Of a DNA stretch of 64,000 nucleotides, positions 10,201 through 19,506 are shown one piece after another. Each line of letters starts with the position of its first letter. Position 1 is the first letter of the stretch. The notes under the pieces are model-generated. The model was given only the letters and a program-made list of their open reading frames with translations, searched no databases and was not told the origin of the DNA. The translations under genes were made by a program, and so were the position numbers. The stretch lies in assembly GCA_016713365.1 (NCBI GenBank), contig JADJPG010000019.1, forward strand, positions 1 through 64,000, in the 5' to 3' direction. The DNA comes from Verrucomicrobiota bacterium. Lineage in GTDB: Bacteria > Verrucomicrobiota > Verrucomicrobiia > Limisphaerales > JADJPG01.

Positions 10201-12150
10201 ATGACGATAACTGAACCCTCCGTCGCCACGCCTCCCTGGAACATCCAGGCTGCGCGAAACCTCTATAACATCCAACGCTGGGGTGCGAAGTACTTCGACA
10301 TCAATGAAGACGGTCATGTCGTGGCCAGTCCCCTGCAGGAGGCGGGCGCGAGCGTCGAGATCAGCGACATCGTGGAGGAAGCCAAGGCCCGCGGCCTGAA
10401 GTTCCCGCTGCTCATCCGCTTTCAAGACATCCTTCGCCATCGCGTCGAGGCCATCAACCTCGCCTTCCGCGCGTCGATCAAGGAATACAATTACCAGGGT
10501 AAATACCGCGGCGTGTTCCCGATCAAGGTGAACCAGTTGCGCGAAGTCGTGGAAGAAATCCTGGACGCCGGCAAACCGTTCGATTTCGGCCTGGAAGTCG
10601 GCAGCAAGCCGGAGCTCTTCGCCGGACTGGCGCTGCAAAGCCAGATGGGCAGCCTCATCATCTGCAACGGTTACAAGGATGCGGGCTTCATCAAGATGGC
10701 ACTGCTCGGCATCAAACTCGGCAAGCGCGTCATCATGGTCGTGGAAAAGCTCGAAGAGCTTCGCCACATCATCACGCTCTCCAAACAGCTTGGTGTCGAA
10801 CCCCTGATCGGCATCCGCGCGCGACTGCATGCAAAGGGCGCCGGCAAGTGGGCGGAGAGCGGCGGCGAAAACGCGAAGTTTGGCCTAAGCACCGCCGAAC
10901 TTCTCACCGCCACCGAAATGATGAAGGCAGAAGGCCTCGGCCACTGCTTCAAGCTGCTGCACTTCCATATTGGCTCCCAGGTTCCGGACATTCTGACGGT
11001 GAAGAAGGCCGTCCAGGAGTCGGCGCGTTTCTACGCCAAGCTCTACAAGATGGGCTTCGAGATTCAATACATGGACGTGGGCGGTGGACTGGGCGTCGAC
11101 TACGACGGCAGCCGCTCGGCGTTCGACAGCTCCACGAATTATTCCCTCCAGGAATACACCAACGACATCGTTTACTACATCGCAGACGTCTGCAACGCCG
11201 AGAAGGTGCCGCATCCGGACATCATCAGCGAAAGCGGTCGCGCGCTCGTCGCCCATCACAGCGTGCTGGTCGTCGAAGTGTTTGGTTCGATCGAAAAGAT
11301 CCGCGCCGACAGCGAAGTGCAATGCGGCGAGAACGAGCACGCCTTGGTTCGTGAGCTGTGCGACATCCGGAAGAACATCGCCAAGCTGAACAAGCTCGAG
11401 GCGTGGCACGATGCATTGGAACGCAAGGATGACGCGCACAACATGTTCACGCTCGGGCTCATGGAGTTGCCCGACAAGGCGAAGATCGAAACGCTTTACT
11501 GGGAAATCAGCCGCGAAGTCGTCGCGAGCTTCCGCGGCCAGGCGTACATCCCGGAAGAAATTCGGAAGCTCGAAGACAGTCTCGGCGACCAGTACCTTTG
11601 CAACTTCTCAGTCTTCCAATCGCTGCTGGATCACTGGGCTCTCGGCCAATTGTTCCCCATCATGCCGATCAGCCGCCTGGAGGAACGTCCCACCCGCGAA
11701 GCCACTCTCGTGGATATCACCTGCGATTCCGACGGGCAGATTAACAAATTCATCGACCTGCGCGACGTGCGCGACACTCTGCCGATTCATTCGCTCACCC
11801 CGAATCAGAACGGTCACGGAAACGAGCCTTACTACATCGGGTTCTTCCTGATGGGCGCGTATCAGGACATCATGGGCGATCTGCACAATCTGTTCGGTCG
11901 CGTAAACGAGGTGCACGTCTTCCTCGAACCCGATGAACCGACCGGTTACTACGTCGAGGAAATCATCGAAGGCACCACCATTGTGCAGGCACTGTCGTCA
12001 GTTCAGTACGACGAGAAGGAACTTCAACGCCAGATGAAGGCGCAGGTGGACGAGGCGATCAAGTCCGACCGCATGAAGCCGAACGAAGCGATGCGCCTGC
12101 TCGACGAATACGAAAAGGGCCTGAAGGACTATACGTACCTCACGATCTAA
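10201..12150 (+). CDS. speA: Biosynthetic arginine decarboxylase
   Basis: SpeA is a PLP enzyme that decarboxylates arginine to agmatine, the first step of putrescine/spermidine synthesis in the cytosol. The 649-aa length is typical of the family. Visible signatures are NIQRWGAKYFDINEDGHV at the N-terminus, GVFPIKVNQ with the PLP-binding Lys, LLHFHIGSQVPD, MDVGGGLGVDYDGS for phosphate binding, SESGRALVAHHSVLV, and VDITCDSDGQI carrying the catalytic Cys. The C-terminal helical region is complete to TYLTI. The start ATG fits the family N-terminus. The stop lies 17 bp before a GTG-start membrane protein, so the two are probably co-transcribed. Agmatinase or agmatine deiminase is not in this window. 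Confidence 0.97.
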   Translation: MTITEPSVATPPWNIQAARNLYNIQRWGAKYFDINEDGHVVASPLQEAGASVEISDIVEEAKARGLKFPLLIRFQDILRHRVEAINLAFRASIKEYNYQGKYRGVFPIKVNQLREVVEEILDAGKPFDFGLEVGSKPELFAGLALQSQMGSLIICNGYKDAGFIKMALLGIKLGKRVIMVVEKLEELRHIITLSKQLGVEPLIGIRARLHAKGAGKWAESGGENAKFGLSTAELLTATEMMKAEGLGHCFKLLHFHIGSQVPDILTVKKAVQESARFYAKLYKMGFEIQYMDVGGGLGVDYDGSRSAFDSSTNYSLQEYTNDIVYYIADVCNAEKVPHPDIISESGRALVAHHSVLVVEVFGSIEKIRADSEVQCGENEHALVRELCDIRKNIAKLNKLEAWHDALERKDDAHNMFTLGLMELPDKAKIETLYWEISREVVASFRGQAYIPEEIRKLEDSLGDQYLCNFSVFQSLLDHWALGQLFPIMPISRLEERPTREATLVDITCDSDGQINKFIDLRDVRDTLPIHSLTPNQNGHGNEPYYIGFFLMGAYQDIMGDLHNLFGRVNEVHVFLEPDEPTGYYVEEIIEGTTIVQALSSVQYDEKELQRQMKAQVDEAIKSDRMKPNEAMRLLDEYEKGLKDYTYLTI

Positions 12151-12167
12151 TCCGGGCCTCTCGTTAC

Positions 12168-12965
12168 GTGCCGACTGAGTACACAGATTCTCATCTGCCT
12201 CATTCCGAGCGATCCTCGGAGGGGGAACCCGCGACGACGTCACCCCTAGCTTCTCACGGTCCGGTTATCCGCTCCCTCGGCCAACTGGCCAAGGGTTTGT
12301 CTGCACTCTTCTGGGGATTGCCCATCGCACTGGTGGTTTGCGTTCAATGCGCCAAAGGCGACTGGTTTCGTCCACTCGGAGTTGTTCCACCGCTGGTCGC
12401 CACCGGTCTTTTGTTCTACGCATTGAGCCTGCTCGGAAACTTCCAACAGCAAGAGCGGATCTGGATCAGCACACTGGAACGGGCCAAAATCATCGCCCTG
12501 ATCAACGTGGGCATTTCCCCATTCCTGTACTGGTGGAGCCGCATTCCCTCGAATTCGTTTTTCAGCATGATTATGGACGTCACGCTGGTGGCGGGATTGT
12601 TATTCCTGCTGCTGCTGAATCCGGTGCTTGTTCGGTTAACCGCCATGTTGCCCGATGAAACGCTGCGCATGGAGACGCGGCTCTTCACGTCAATGAACCG
12701 GACGATCCTTCTCGTTGTGATGACCTTGCTGGTCGCGTACCTCGCCATGATACGAATCGAGCCCGGGTCTCCGGAGAAGATCCTCGGTTGGATGCTGAAA
12801 GTCCTGCCCCTTCCGCACCAGGCACAAATGGTCTTCTACTTCCTCGACCGAGCCGGACTGTGGCTGATGCTCTTCCCCATCCTGTTCCCCATCGCGATGA
12901 CCATGGCGCTGATTTGGAAGATCAAGGAGGTCATCTTGGTGAGCATCTTCGGAAACGAGCATTAA
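12168..12965 (+). CDS. Hypothetical multi-pass membrane protein downstream of speA
   Basis: This 265-aa protein has about six hydrophobic segments after a 45-residue polar N-terminus: LFWGLPIALVVCVQ, PPLVATGLLFYALSLLG, KIIALINVGISPFLYWW, DVTLVAGLLFLLLLNPVLV, ILLVVMTLLVAYLAMI and LMLFPILFPIAMTMALIW. I recognise no domain. The start is a GTG at 12168, and an internal start is possible because the first 45 residues are unlike the rest. It follows speA by 17 bp. It ends just before a hairpin that also serves the convergent cytochrome gene. A link to polyamine metabolism is possible from context only. Confidence 0.75.
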   Translation: MPTEYTDSHLPHSERSSEGEPATTSPLASHGPVIRSLGQLAKGLSALFWGLPIALVVCVQCAKGDWFRPLGVVPPLVATGLLFYALSLLGNFQQQERIWISTLERAKIIALINVGISPFLYWWSRIPSNSFFSMIMDVTLVAGLLFLLLLNPVLVRLTAMLPDETLRMETRLFTSMNRTILLVVMTLLVAYLAMIRIEPGSPEKILGWMLKVLPLPHQAQMVFYFLDRAGLWLMLFPILFPIAMTMALIWKIKEVILVSIFGNEH

Positions 12966-12995
12966 AAAAGCGCGACCACTTTCACGGTCGCGCTT
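12964..12995 (-). terminator. Rho-independent terminator of the cytochrome domain gene
   Basis: A 10-bp perfect stem (AAGCGCGACC 12968-12977, GGTCGCGCTT 12986-12995) has an 8-nt loop and, read on the minus strand, is followed by a T-run (A-run at 12964-12969 on plus). It sits between convergent genes and may also stop read-through from the plus strand. Confidence 0.8.
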
Positions 12996-13011
12996 CGCAA
13001 AGCGATTCAGA

Positions 13012-13419
13012 TTACTTCGCGCCTTGGTCAATCCATGCCCGGAGCAAACCAATCTGATCCTTCGTCAACGCCGGATACTTGTCGCGCTTGTCCAGCGGCG
13101 GCATTTCTTCGTCGGCAATGAGGTCGGCAACCACGTGAACCAGCTCGCTCTTGGCGCTGTTTCCAGCCTCGAGAATTTTCTCGTCACCCGCACCCTTAAG
13201 GGTGTTTTCGCGGGTATCGAGGCGAAGCTTGGCCTTCGGCTTCTCGCCGCTGTGGCACTTCACGCAGGACTTTTCGAAGAACGGCTTGATGTCCGCATCA
13301 AACGTGACGCCTGCCTTCTTGGCAGCCGGAGGAAGCTTGCTGACATCCACGTCAGCAGCAGAAACGACACCCGCAACGCAGGTCAGGCTCACCGTCAGAA
13401 TCAGATTTTTGAGAGTCAT
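13012..13419 (-). CDS. Periplasmic c-type cytochrome domain protein (planctomycete cytochrome C type)
   Basis: The 135-aa protein has a signal peptide (LKNLILTVSLTCVAGVVSA) and one heme c motif, CVKCH, within FFEKSCVKCHSGEKPKAKLRLDTR. The spacing to the downstream EEMPPLDKRDKYPALTKDQIGLLRAWIDQGAK is the layout of the planctomycete cytochrome C domain (PSCyt1), in which MPP supplies a conserved turn. In longer relatives this domain precedes DUF1549/DUF1553 modules, but here it stands alone. It lies 85 bp downstream of a Gfo/Idh oxidoreductase gene in the same direction and has its own terminator. An electron-transfer role is inferred, and the redox partner is unknown. Confidence 0.85.
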   Translation of the reverse strand: MTLKNLILTVSLTCVAGVVSAADVDVSKLPPAAKKAGVTFDADIKPFFEKSCVKCHSGEKPKAKLRLDTRENTLKGAGDEKILEAGNSAKSELVHVVADLIADEEMPPLDKRDKYPALTKDQIGLLRAWIDQGAK

Positions 13420-13503
13420 ATAATTTTAATTTTGTTGTCTTTCCAGACGCCAATCTTGCCTGCGGGATTCAGAAAAATCCAGAGACCAGAGAGGCGTGTT
13501 CAG

Positions 13504-14646
13504 TTACTTGGTCTTCTTTACCTTCTCCCAGCGACCGGTCTTGGCGGACTTGAGAACAGCGTCGGTTACGTAGTCGGTCGCCAGTCCGTCCTTGAAAGAA
13601 GGTCCGGCGGGTTTTCCGGTTTCCAGCCCCTTGATGAAGTCTGCGACCTGATGGACGAATGTCTCGGCGTAACCAATCTGCAATCCAGGCACCCACCAGT
13701 TCTTCATGTATGGATGATCGCCGTCGGTGATGTGGACGGACTTCCAACCGCGCGTCTTGCCCTCTTCTCCGTATTCGAAGATCTGCAGGCGATGCAGATC
13801 GTGGAGGTCCCAGAACAACGAACCATTCTCGCCGTTGATTTCGAAGGTGTAGAGCGCCTTGTGACCACGGGCGTAGCGGGTCGATTCGAAGGTCGCGAGC
13901 GAGCCGTTGCTAAAGCGCGCAAGGAACAGGCTGGCGTCATCGATGTTAACCTTCTCGACCTTGCCTGTGAGAACGTGCTTGCGCTGCTTAACGAACGTCT
14001 CCGTGGTCGCGGTGACGGTATCGATCGTACCATTGAGCCACATCGCGGTATCGATGCAGTGAGCGAGCAAGTCGCCCGTGACCCCGGAACCGGCCACCTT
14101 GGCGTCCAAGCGCCACAAACCAGCTCCGCCTTGGGGCAGATCCGCGTTAATCGTCCAGTCTTGGAGGAACTTCGCCCGGTAATGGAAGATTCGTCCGAGG
14201 CGCCCCTCGTCAATCAACTGCTTCGCAAGCGTGACGGCGGGAACTCGGCGGTAGTTATACCACACCATGTTCGGAACCTTGGCCTTGGTGACTGCTGCGA
14301 CCATTTTCTCGGCTTCTGGTCCATTCAAACCGAGCGGCTTCTCGCAGAGAATAGCCTTGCCGGCCTTCGCCGCCGCAATCGCGATTTCCGCATGCACATT
14401 GTTCGGCGCAGCGATGTCGATCACATCGATGTCATCGCGAGCAATCAACTGGCGCCAGTCGGTTTCGATGGATTCGTAACCCCACTTCGCCGCAAACGCT
14501 TTGGCCTTCCCAGCGTCGCGCGCGCAAATGGCCTTCAGCACCGGACGATGCTGAAGATCGAAGAAATTGTTAACTTGGGAGAAAGCGTTGGAATGGGTGC
14601 GGCCCATGAAGCCATAGCCAATAAGTCCGATGCGAAGTGGTTTCAT
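13504..14646 (-). CDS. Gfo/Idh/MocA family NAD(P)-dependent oxidoreductase
   Basis: The ATG at 14646 begins MKPLRIGLIGYGFMGRTHSNAF, the N-terminal Rossmann GxGxxG strand of the family. IDVIDIAAPNNVHAEIAI and KAILCEKPLGLNGPEAEKM contain the conserved EKP lysine motif. The C-terminal part has the substrate-domain pattern, with GDLLAHCIDTAMWL carrying the usual active-site Asp/His region. Length is 380 aa, normal for the family. There is no signal peptide or Tat motif, so it is cytosolic. The family oxidises or reduces sugars and inositols; the exact substrate cannot be told. It is followed by the small cytochrome gene in the same direction. Confidence 0.92.
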   Translation of the reverse strand: MKPLRIGLIGYGFMGRTHSNAFSQVNNFFDLQHRPVLKAICARDAGKAKAFAAKWGYESIETDWRQLIARDDIDVIDIAAPNNVHAEIAIAAAKAGKAILCEKPLGLNGPEAEKMVAAVTKAKVPNMVWYNYRRVPAVTLAKQLIDEGRLGRIFHYRAKFLQDWTINADLPQGGAGLWRLDAKVAGSGVTGDLLAHCIDTAMWLNGTIDTVTATTETFVKQRKHVLTGKVEKVNIDDASLFLARFSNGSLATFESTRYARGHKALYTFEINGENGSLFWDLHDLHRLQIFEYGEEGKTRGWKSVHITDGDHPYMKNWWVPGLQIGYAETFVHQVADFIKGLETGKPAGPSFKDGLATDYVTDAVLKSAKTGRWEKVKKTK

Positions 14647-14895
14647 AAATGATGATTTTCGCGGGCTAGCAAAGCGAGTCGATGAAGACGACGCAAGCGG
14701 AAAGCAGCCATGGCACCGTGTGACCTCAGCTCGACTGCCAACCCGCTGATGCACTCGTAATGAGCCTGCCGGGTGGCCGCAGTAACCAGCCGCAAACAGT
14801 CGTCACAAACTCCCGCGACTTGATGGCATTCCCGAGAAATCAGCTCGTTGCGTTTTCATCGAATTTCTGCCAAGGTTCGGAGGTCACTCAGGAGT

Positions 14896-15756
14896 ATGCA
14901 ATCAATCGACGCCAAATCACTTTCGGAGAAACAGCGGCTGGCGTTGATCAGCCTGCTGGCCGATGACGACCCGGCTGTCTACAACTTGATTCGAAGCAAA
15001 CTTCTCTCCTATGGCTCCGACGCGGAGGAATGGCTGCAATCAGAGCTGCTAAGTAGCAACCCCACCATGCGCCGGCGGGCGCGGGAAATCATTTTCCATC
15101 GGACAAGGGAACGCGCCCACGACGCCTTCACCAACTACTGCACTCGACAGGGTGAAGACCTCGATCTGGAGGAGGCCACGTTGCTCCTCGCACGCACTCG
15201 CTTCCCGGAAATCAACGTGGACGCCTACTCCGCACTGTTCGATGCCTGGGCTCAGGAGATCGGAGATCGATTTGCGAAGTCCAGTTCAGCCGCGAGTTAT
15301 CTCGATGTGTTCAACCAGTATCTTTTTCGGGAACTTGGTTTTGGCGGGCACGAGAATTACGGAACAGATCCGGAGAGTTGCTACATCAACACCATCGTGG
15401 ACAAGCGCTGTGGCAATCCAATCGGCTTGTGCGCGATCTACCTGTTCATGGCGCGGCGAACCGGATTGCCGGTGACAGGAATCGCGTTGCCCGGCCACTT
15501 CATTTGTCGCTACCAGTCAGCACAGGCGGAAACGTACATCGATTGCTTTCGACGCGGAGCAGTTCTGACCAAGGCGGACTGCGTAAAGTATCTACTACAA
15601 ACCGGCCAGGGTCTTTTGGAAGGTCAACTTGCACCCGTCAGCAGTCGTAGAATCCTCCAGCGGATGTGCCGCAATCTCGTCACAACCTACGGACACTTGG
15701 AAGAAACCGACGAAGCAGGTCGCGCGCAACAATACCTCGACGCACTGGACGATTAG
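14896..15756 (+). CDS. SirB1-type transglutaminase-fold protein
   Basis: The 286-aa protein matches the SirB1 N-terminal/transglutaminase-like layout. A helical N-terminal half (residues 1-120) leads to the core with SCYINTIVDKRCGNPIGLCAIYLFMARRTGLPVTGIALPGHFICRY and then YIDCFRRGAVLTKADC. The NPIGL...GIALPGHF pattern is the family signature, though the transglutaminase triad is degenerate in this family. The ATG at 14896 is preferred because conserved sequence begins there. GGAGG at 14878 may be the ribosome site, with long spacing. It has no clear operon partner, and the convergent gene ends 10 bp away. Function in the family is not established. Confidence 0.8.
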   Translation: MQSIDAKSLSEKQRLALISLLADDDPAVYNLIRSKLLSYGSDAEEWLQSELLSSNPTMRRRAREIIFHRTRERAHDAFTNYCTRQGEDLDLEEATLLLARTRFPEINVDAYSALFDAWAQEIGDRFAKSSSAASYLDVFNQYLFRELGFGGHENYGTDPESCYINTIVDKRCGNPIGLCAIYLFMARRTGLPVTGIALPGHFICRYQSAQAETYIDCFRRGAVLTKADCVKYLLQTGQGLLEGQLAPVSSRRILQRMCRNLVTTYGHLEETDEAGRAQQYLDALDD

Positions 15757-15766
15757 CCCGGCCCGT

Positions 15767-16255
15767 TCAAGAAGCTTTTCGGAGTTCCTGAGCATTGAAG
15801 CTGGTGACCGAAACGGTCCGAAGTAGAGCCACTTCCACGGTGGGTTGGTCCCGAACCACCGGCGATGAGGTCGCGGCGGAAGGGAGTTTCTGGGCGAGCA
15901 TTTTGGAAATCGAAAGACGGCATTGGGCGTGCAAGCGATTTGCGGTTCGGCGGTAGGAGTACCAAAGGGCCAGAAACACCGCGAGACAGAGACCCGATCC
16001 CAACCCCAGCGCGCCGCAGAGGCGGACGATAAAGTGAGTGGAGTTATCGAAGAATTGAGGAAGGAGAACCGCGGCGTATCCCAATCCAGAGAGTCCCAGC
16101 AGGGCAATCAACCCCACCAACCGACACGCGCATTGAGTGCACTTCTCGCTGCGTTCCACCTGCGCCAACCGCTCGCAAAGCGCCCTGTTCTCTGGCGTAT
16201 CATCGTAAATCACCAGCTTCTTCAGGAAGTCTGCTTGTTTCTGATATTCGCTCAT
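15767..16255 (-). CDS. Hypothetical two-TM membrane protein
   Basis: From ATG 16255 the protein is 162 aa. The N-terminal MSEYQKQADFLKKLVIYDD...ALCERLAQVERSEKCTQCACR segment is helical and contains a CxxCxC cluster (CTQCAC). Two membrane segments follow, LVGLIALLGLSGLGYAAVLL and LCGALGLGSGLCLAVFLALWYSY, and then a cytosolic tail. I do not recognise the family. The Cys cluster next to the membrane could bind metal, but only three Cys are close together. It is convergent with the SirB1-type gene. Confidence 0.65.
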   Translation of the reverse strand: MSEYQKQADFLKKLVIYDDTPENRALCERLAQVERSEKCTQCACRLVGLIALLGLSGLGYAAVLLPQFFDNSTHFIVRLCGALGLGSGLCLAVFLALWYSYRRTANRLHAQCRLSISKMLAQKLPSAATSSPVVRDQPTVEVALLRTVSVTSFNAQELRKAS

Positions 16256-16560
16256 CGTTCGCAGTCGTTGTAGCCCTCCACTCCTCAGCGGATGCCGTGC
16301 CACGAACCCAAAAGCCTTGCATGCTCCCGGCATAGACCTAAACCGCTGCAGCCACTGCCCTCGGACGCTGTGCGCCTTTACAGAACTGGATGCCAACAAC
16401 CGGAAACGAGGCATGCAGGAATACTCGTGTCTTGGATCCAGCCAAATTGGTAGAAAGCCCCGGACTGCGATGTCTCTCCCGATTGATTCGATGGAACACG
16501 AATGAACATTCCAGGCGCCCGATCGTCTGGGATTTGACAACACAACCAATGGACCGCCGA
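16256..16560. other. Intergenic stretch without recognisable gene
   Basis: This 305-bp region between two divergent small genes holds only short frames without conserved sequence. I see no tRNA, terminator with a T-tract or repeat. It presumably contains the promoters of the flanking genes. Confidence 0.4.
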
Positions 16561-16938
16561 ATGAAAACTCTCATTGTGTCAGCGTTCATTACCTGCCTGG
16601 CTGAATTGGTCCTTGCTCAAGGTCCCGTCCTGATCGGCGGCGGCTCCACTCATCCTCAACCAGTTATGGGTGGGCACAGTTCTCCTCGAGTCGTGGTAAC
16701 CAAGGTGGTGTTCCGCCAGACCGTCAACCCGTTGAACCCATACGCCACGGCCAGCTTAAATATTGGAACCGAAGCACCCCTCGTCTCGGAAGTCGCTGTA
16801 GCCACCTACTCTCCGTGGCGGCTAAATTGCAACGACACCTATCGATTTACTCGCTCCCATTGCTCCACACCATCAGTGCTGTACTTCGGCCGCGGCGAGT
16901 CTTGCCAACGCGGCTACGCGTTCAGGCATCACCGGTAA
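16561..16938 (+). CDS. Small predicted secreted protein
   Basis: The 125-aa frame begins with a credible signal peptide (MKTLIVSAFITCLAELVLAQ), followed by a Gly-rich segment and VVVTKVVFRQTVNPLNPYATASLNIG, which could be a beta-sandwich. The C-terminal 45 residues are Cys- and Arg-rich and look less natural. A frame change like those elsewhere in the window is possible near 16850, since another frame (ASLANAATRSGITGKISLS) stays open to 17047. No family is recognised. Confidence 0.4.
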   Translation: MKTLIVSAFITCLAELVLAQGPVLIGGGSTHPQPVMGGHSSPRVVVTKVVFRQTVNPLNPYATASLNIGTEAPLVSEVAVATYSPWRLNCNDTYRFTRSHCSTPSVLYFGRGESCQRGYAFRHHR

Positions 16939-17167
16939 AATCTCGCTTAGTCAGTACGCTCCTTCGTTCCTTTCCGCCAGTGTCTCACCCTGTGACACTA
17001 GGTGTTCCGATTCTGGAATTTACCGCTCAGGAAATCTTGTAGCTTGACTCCCATCGTCATAATCCCGTAACGGTTTGCACAAGTTCAGCACTGTAACAAC
17101 GCCTAAATGCCTAGCGGCACCGCACCTGCTTATCAGGCTTTAGAATTCGGTCCGACCCGGTAACGTT

Positions 17168-17443
17168 ATGACGACAAAAGATTACATCTACCTTGGGATG
17201 ATCGTGCTGACTGCCCTCGCGTTCTACTGCAACGGTTTCTACGCAGGTGTTTACCGATGCAAAAAGATGTATGATTCGCTCCTAGACGATTCAGAACAAG
17301 ATGGTTCGTCTGACAAGTCGAATGTCGCGACTTGCAAAGTAGATTCTACGGAAGACAACTCGCTTGCCATCCATCCGCCCGAACGGAATCAGAGCGCGTT
17401 GATCTCAAATCGAGAACTCCGCGGTGATTTCGGCAAGAATTAA
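17168..17443 (+). CDS. Small single-TM hypothetical protein
   Basis: This 91-aa protein has one N-terminal membrane segment (YIYLGMIVLTALAFYCNGFYAGVY), a short basic stretch (RCKKMY) and an acidic, low-complexity tail. No family is recognised. The sequence around it is visibly lower in G+C than its neighbours, so horizontal origin or a spurious frame are both possible. Confidence 0.4.
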   Translation: MTTKDYIYLGMIVLTALAFYCNGFYAGVYRCKKMYDSLLDDSEQDGSSDKSNVATCKVDSTEDNSLAIHPPERNQSALISNRELRGDFGKN

Positions 17444-17502
17444 TAGGCAATAAGCTCGATCTCGGTTCTGTCTTTCCTCCCCCCCGCTTCAAGCCCAGAT
17501 CG

Positions 17503-17533
17503 AAAAAGGGGCTTGAGAACGCTCCCAAGCCCC
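17503..17533 (-). terminator. Rho-independent terminator of ilvD
   Basis: An 8-bp stem (GGGGCTTG 17508-17515, CAAGCCCC 17526-17533) is followed on the minus strand by five T residues (A-run 17503-17507). It lies 45 bp beyond the ilvD stop. Confidence 0.75.
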
Positions 17534-17577
17534 GCTGGAAATTCTCTGTTCGGTTGCGCAGTAGCGACGATTACCAG

Positions 17578-19317
17578 TTACTCCCCAGCAGAATCGGTAA
17601 CCGCTCCCAGATGCGCTGACGTCACCAACTTTGCATATTTCGCCAGCACCCCGGCAGTGTATCGGGGGCGAGGCTGCTTCCAAGACTTCAGGCGCGCCTT
17701 AATCTCGGCTGCTAGAATATCCAGAGAGAGCTCACGCTTCTCGGCATCTATAGTGATGGGGTCGCCATTCTTCACGATTGCGAGCGGTCCACCCACGTAG
17801 GCTTCGGGCGTAATGTGTCCCACCACGAAGCCATGGCTGCCGCCGCTGAAACGTCCGTCAGTAATCAGCGCGACATCCTTGCCCAATCCCTTGCCCATAA
17901 TGGCGCTAGTGGGCGACAACATTTCCCGCATACCCGGCCCCCCTTTCGGTCCTTCGTAGCGAATTACAATGACGTGTCCCTTCTTCACAGTGCCATCGAG
18001 AATCGCCTTCAACGCCTTTTCCTCGGACTCAAAGACAATCGCCTTGCCCGTGAAACGCATACCCTCCTTGCCACTGATCTTCGCCACTGCACCGGTGGAC
18101 GCCAGATTCCCGTACAACACCACCAAATGGCTGTTCTTCTTAATCGGATTGTCGAATCCGCGGATAACATCCTGCCCAGCCGGGTACCTCGGAGCGTTCT
18201 TCAGGTTTTCAGCCATCGTCTTGCCCGTAACCGTCAGGCAATCGCCGTGCATCAATCCCTGGTCCAACAGCATCTTCATCAGAGGGACCGTCCCGCCAAT
18301 CTTCACGAGCTCCGCCATCACATACTTGCCGCTCGGCTTGAGGTCCGCCAGAACCGGCACTCTTTTTCCGATTCGCGTGAAATCATCAATCGTCAGCTTC
18401 ACTCCGGCCGCGTGAGCCATCGCCAGCAGATGCAACACGGCATTCGTCGAACCGCCCAACGCAATGATCAGAGTGATGGAGTTCTCGAACGCCTTCTTCG
18501 TCATGATATCGCGCGGACGAATCCCCAGCTTCATCAAGTTCAACACCGCCGCGCCCGCGCGCTCGCAATCATTTTCCTTGTCCTTGGAAACCGCCGCCTG
18601 CGCCGAACTGTTCGGCAGGCTCATTCCGAGAGCCTCGATCGCGCTCGCCATCGTGTTGGCCGTGTACATCCCGCCGCACGACCCGGCACCCGGGATCGCC
18701 ACGGACTCAATATCGTCCAACTCCGCGTCGCTGATCTTGCCCGCCGCGTGCTGGCCCACCGCCTCGAAAACTGACACCACGTCGACCGGCTTGCCGTGGT
18801 AGTCGCCCGGAAGAATCGTACCGCCATAGACGAACACCGCGGGCCGGTTCAAGCGCGCCAGACCGATCAGACAGCCCGGCATGTTTTTATCGCAACCGCC
18901 AATCGCCACCAATCCATCGAAGCCTTCACAACCCGCGACCGTCTCGATCGAATCCGCGATGACCTCGCGCGACACGAGCGAATACTTCATGCCCTCCGAG
19001 CCCATGGAGATACCGTCGGAGATCGTGATCGTATTGAACACGACCGCCTTGCCACCGGCCTCGTTGATGCCCATCGCCACGTTCACCGCAAGCTGGTCGA
19101 TGTGAATGTTGCACGGCGTCACCTGACTCCAGGTCGAAACAACACCCACCTGCGGCTTCTTGAAATCATCCTTTTTGAACCCGACCGCATATAGCATCGC
19201 CCGACTGGCGGCGCGTTCCGGTCCATCGACAACAATGGACGAATAGGCGCGCAGGTCGTTGGAATTTGATTTTGCTGTGGAACGTTTGCGTTTCGATTGC
19301 TGAGTTTTCATTTTCAA
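17578..19317 (-). CDS. ilvD: Dihydroxy-acid dehydratase
   Basis: IlvD dehydrates 2,3-dihydroxy-isovalerate and 2,3-dihydroxy-3-methylvalerate, a late step of valine, leucine and isoleucine synthesis, using a cytosolic Fe-S cluster. The 579-aa protein shows the cluster ligands in TPCNIH and GGCDKNMPGC and in PGAGSCGGMYTANTMA. It also has SDGISMGSEGMKYSLVSREVIADSIE, ALGGSTNAVLHLLAMA, and the C-terminal KGGPGMREMLSPTSAIMGKGL and DGRFSGGSHGFVVGHITPEA. The first 25 residues are a Lys/Ser-rich extension. An internal ATG at 19311 is equally possible. It is monocistronic with its own terminator. No other ilv gene is in the window. Confidence 0.97.
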   Translation of the reverse strand: MKMKTQQSKRKRSTAKSNSNDLRAYSSIVVDGPERAASRAMLYAVGFKKDDFKKPQVGVVSTWSQVTPCNIHIDQLAVNVAMGINEAGGKAVVFNTITISDGISMGSEGMKYSLVSREVIADSIETVAGCEGFDGLVAIGGCDKNMPGCLIGLARLNRPAVFVYGGTILPGDYHGKPVDVVSVFEAVGQHAAGKISDAELDDIESVAIPGAGSCGGMYTANTMASAIEALGMSLPNSSAQAAVSKDKENDCERAGAAVLNLMKLGIRPRDIMTKKAFENSITLIIALGGSTNAVLHLLAMAHAAGVKLTIDDFTRIGKRVPVLADLKPSGKYVMAELVKIGGTVPLMKMLLDQGLMHGDCLTVTGKTMAENLKNAPRYPAGQDVIRGFDNPIKKNSHLVVLYGNLASTGAVAKISGKEGMRFTGKAIVFESEEKALKAILDGTVKKGHVIVIRYEGPKGGPGMREMLSPTSAIMGKGLGKDVALITDGRFSGGSHGFVVGHITPEAYVGGPLAIVKNGDPITIDAEKRELSLDILAAEIKARLKSWKQPRPRYTAGVLAKYAKLVTSAHLGAVTDSAGE

Positions 19318-19506
19318 GAGCGACGAGTGTTGCGAATACGACTAAGGCTGGCAAGCCGACAAGACCATGATTCAGGTCAACGTTCGGGGAAAACATTTCG
19401 TCACGTATTATTTGTACAAGAACCGAGCCAACGCACCTGCGGAGCATCAATCAGACACTCAAGGAGCGCAATTGCCTGCCGAGTGGTCTGAAGGCAAAGT
19501 CATCCC

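Noticed and set aside
13024..14652. Long open frame antisense to the Gfo/Idh and cytochrome genes
   Set aside because: Arg/Leu/Val-rich translation without motifs; the opposite strand encodes clear families. It is a high-G+C shadow. The same holds for long antisense frames at 4650-5903, 8953-10830, 40588-42159 and 46652-48037.
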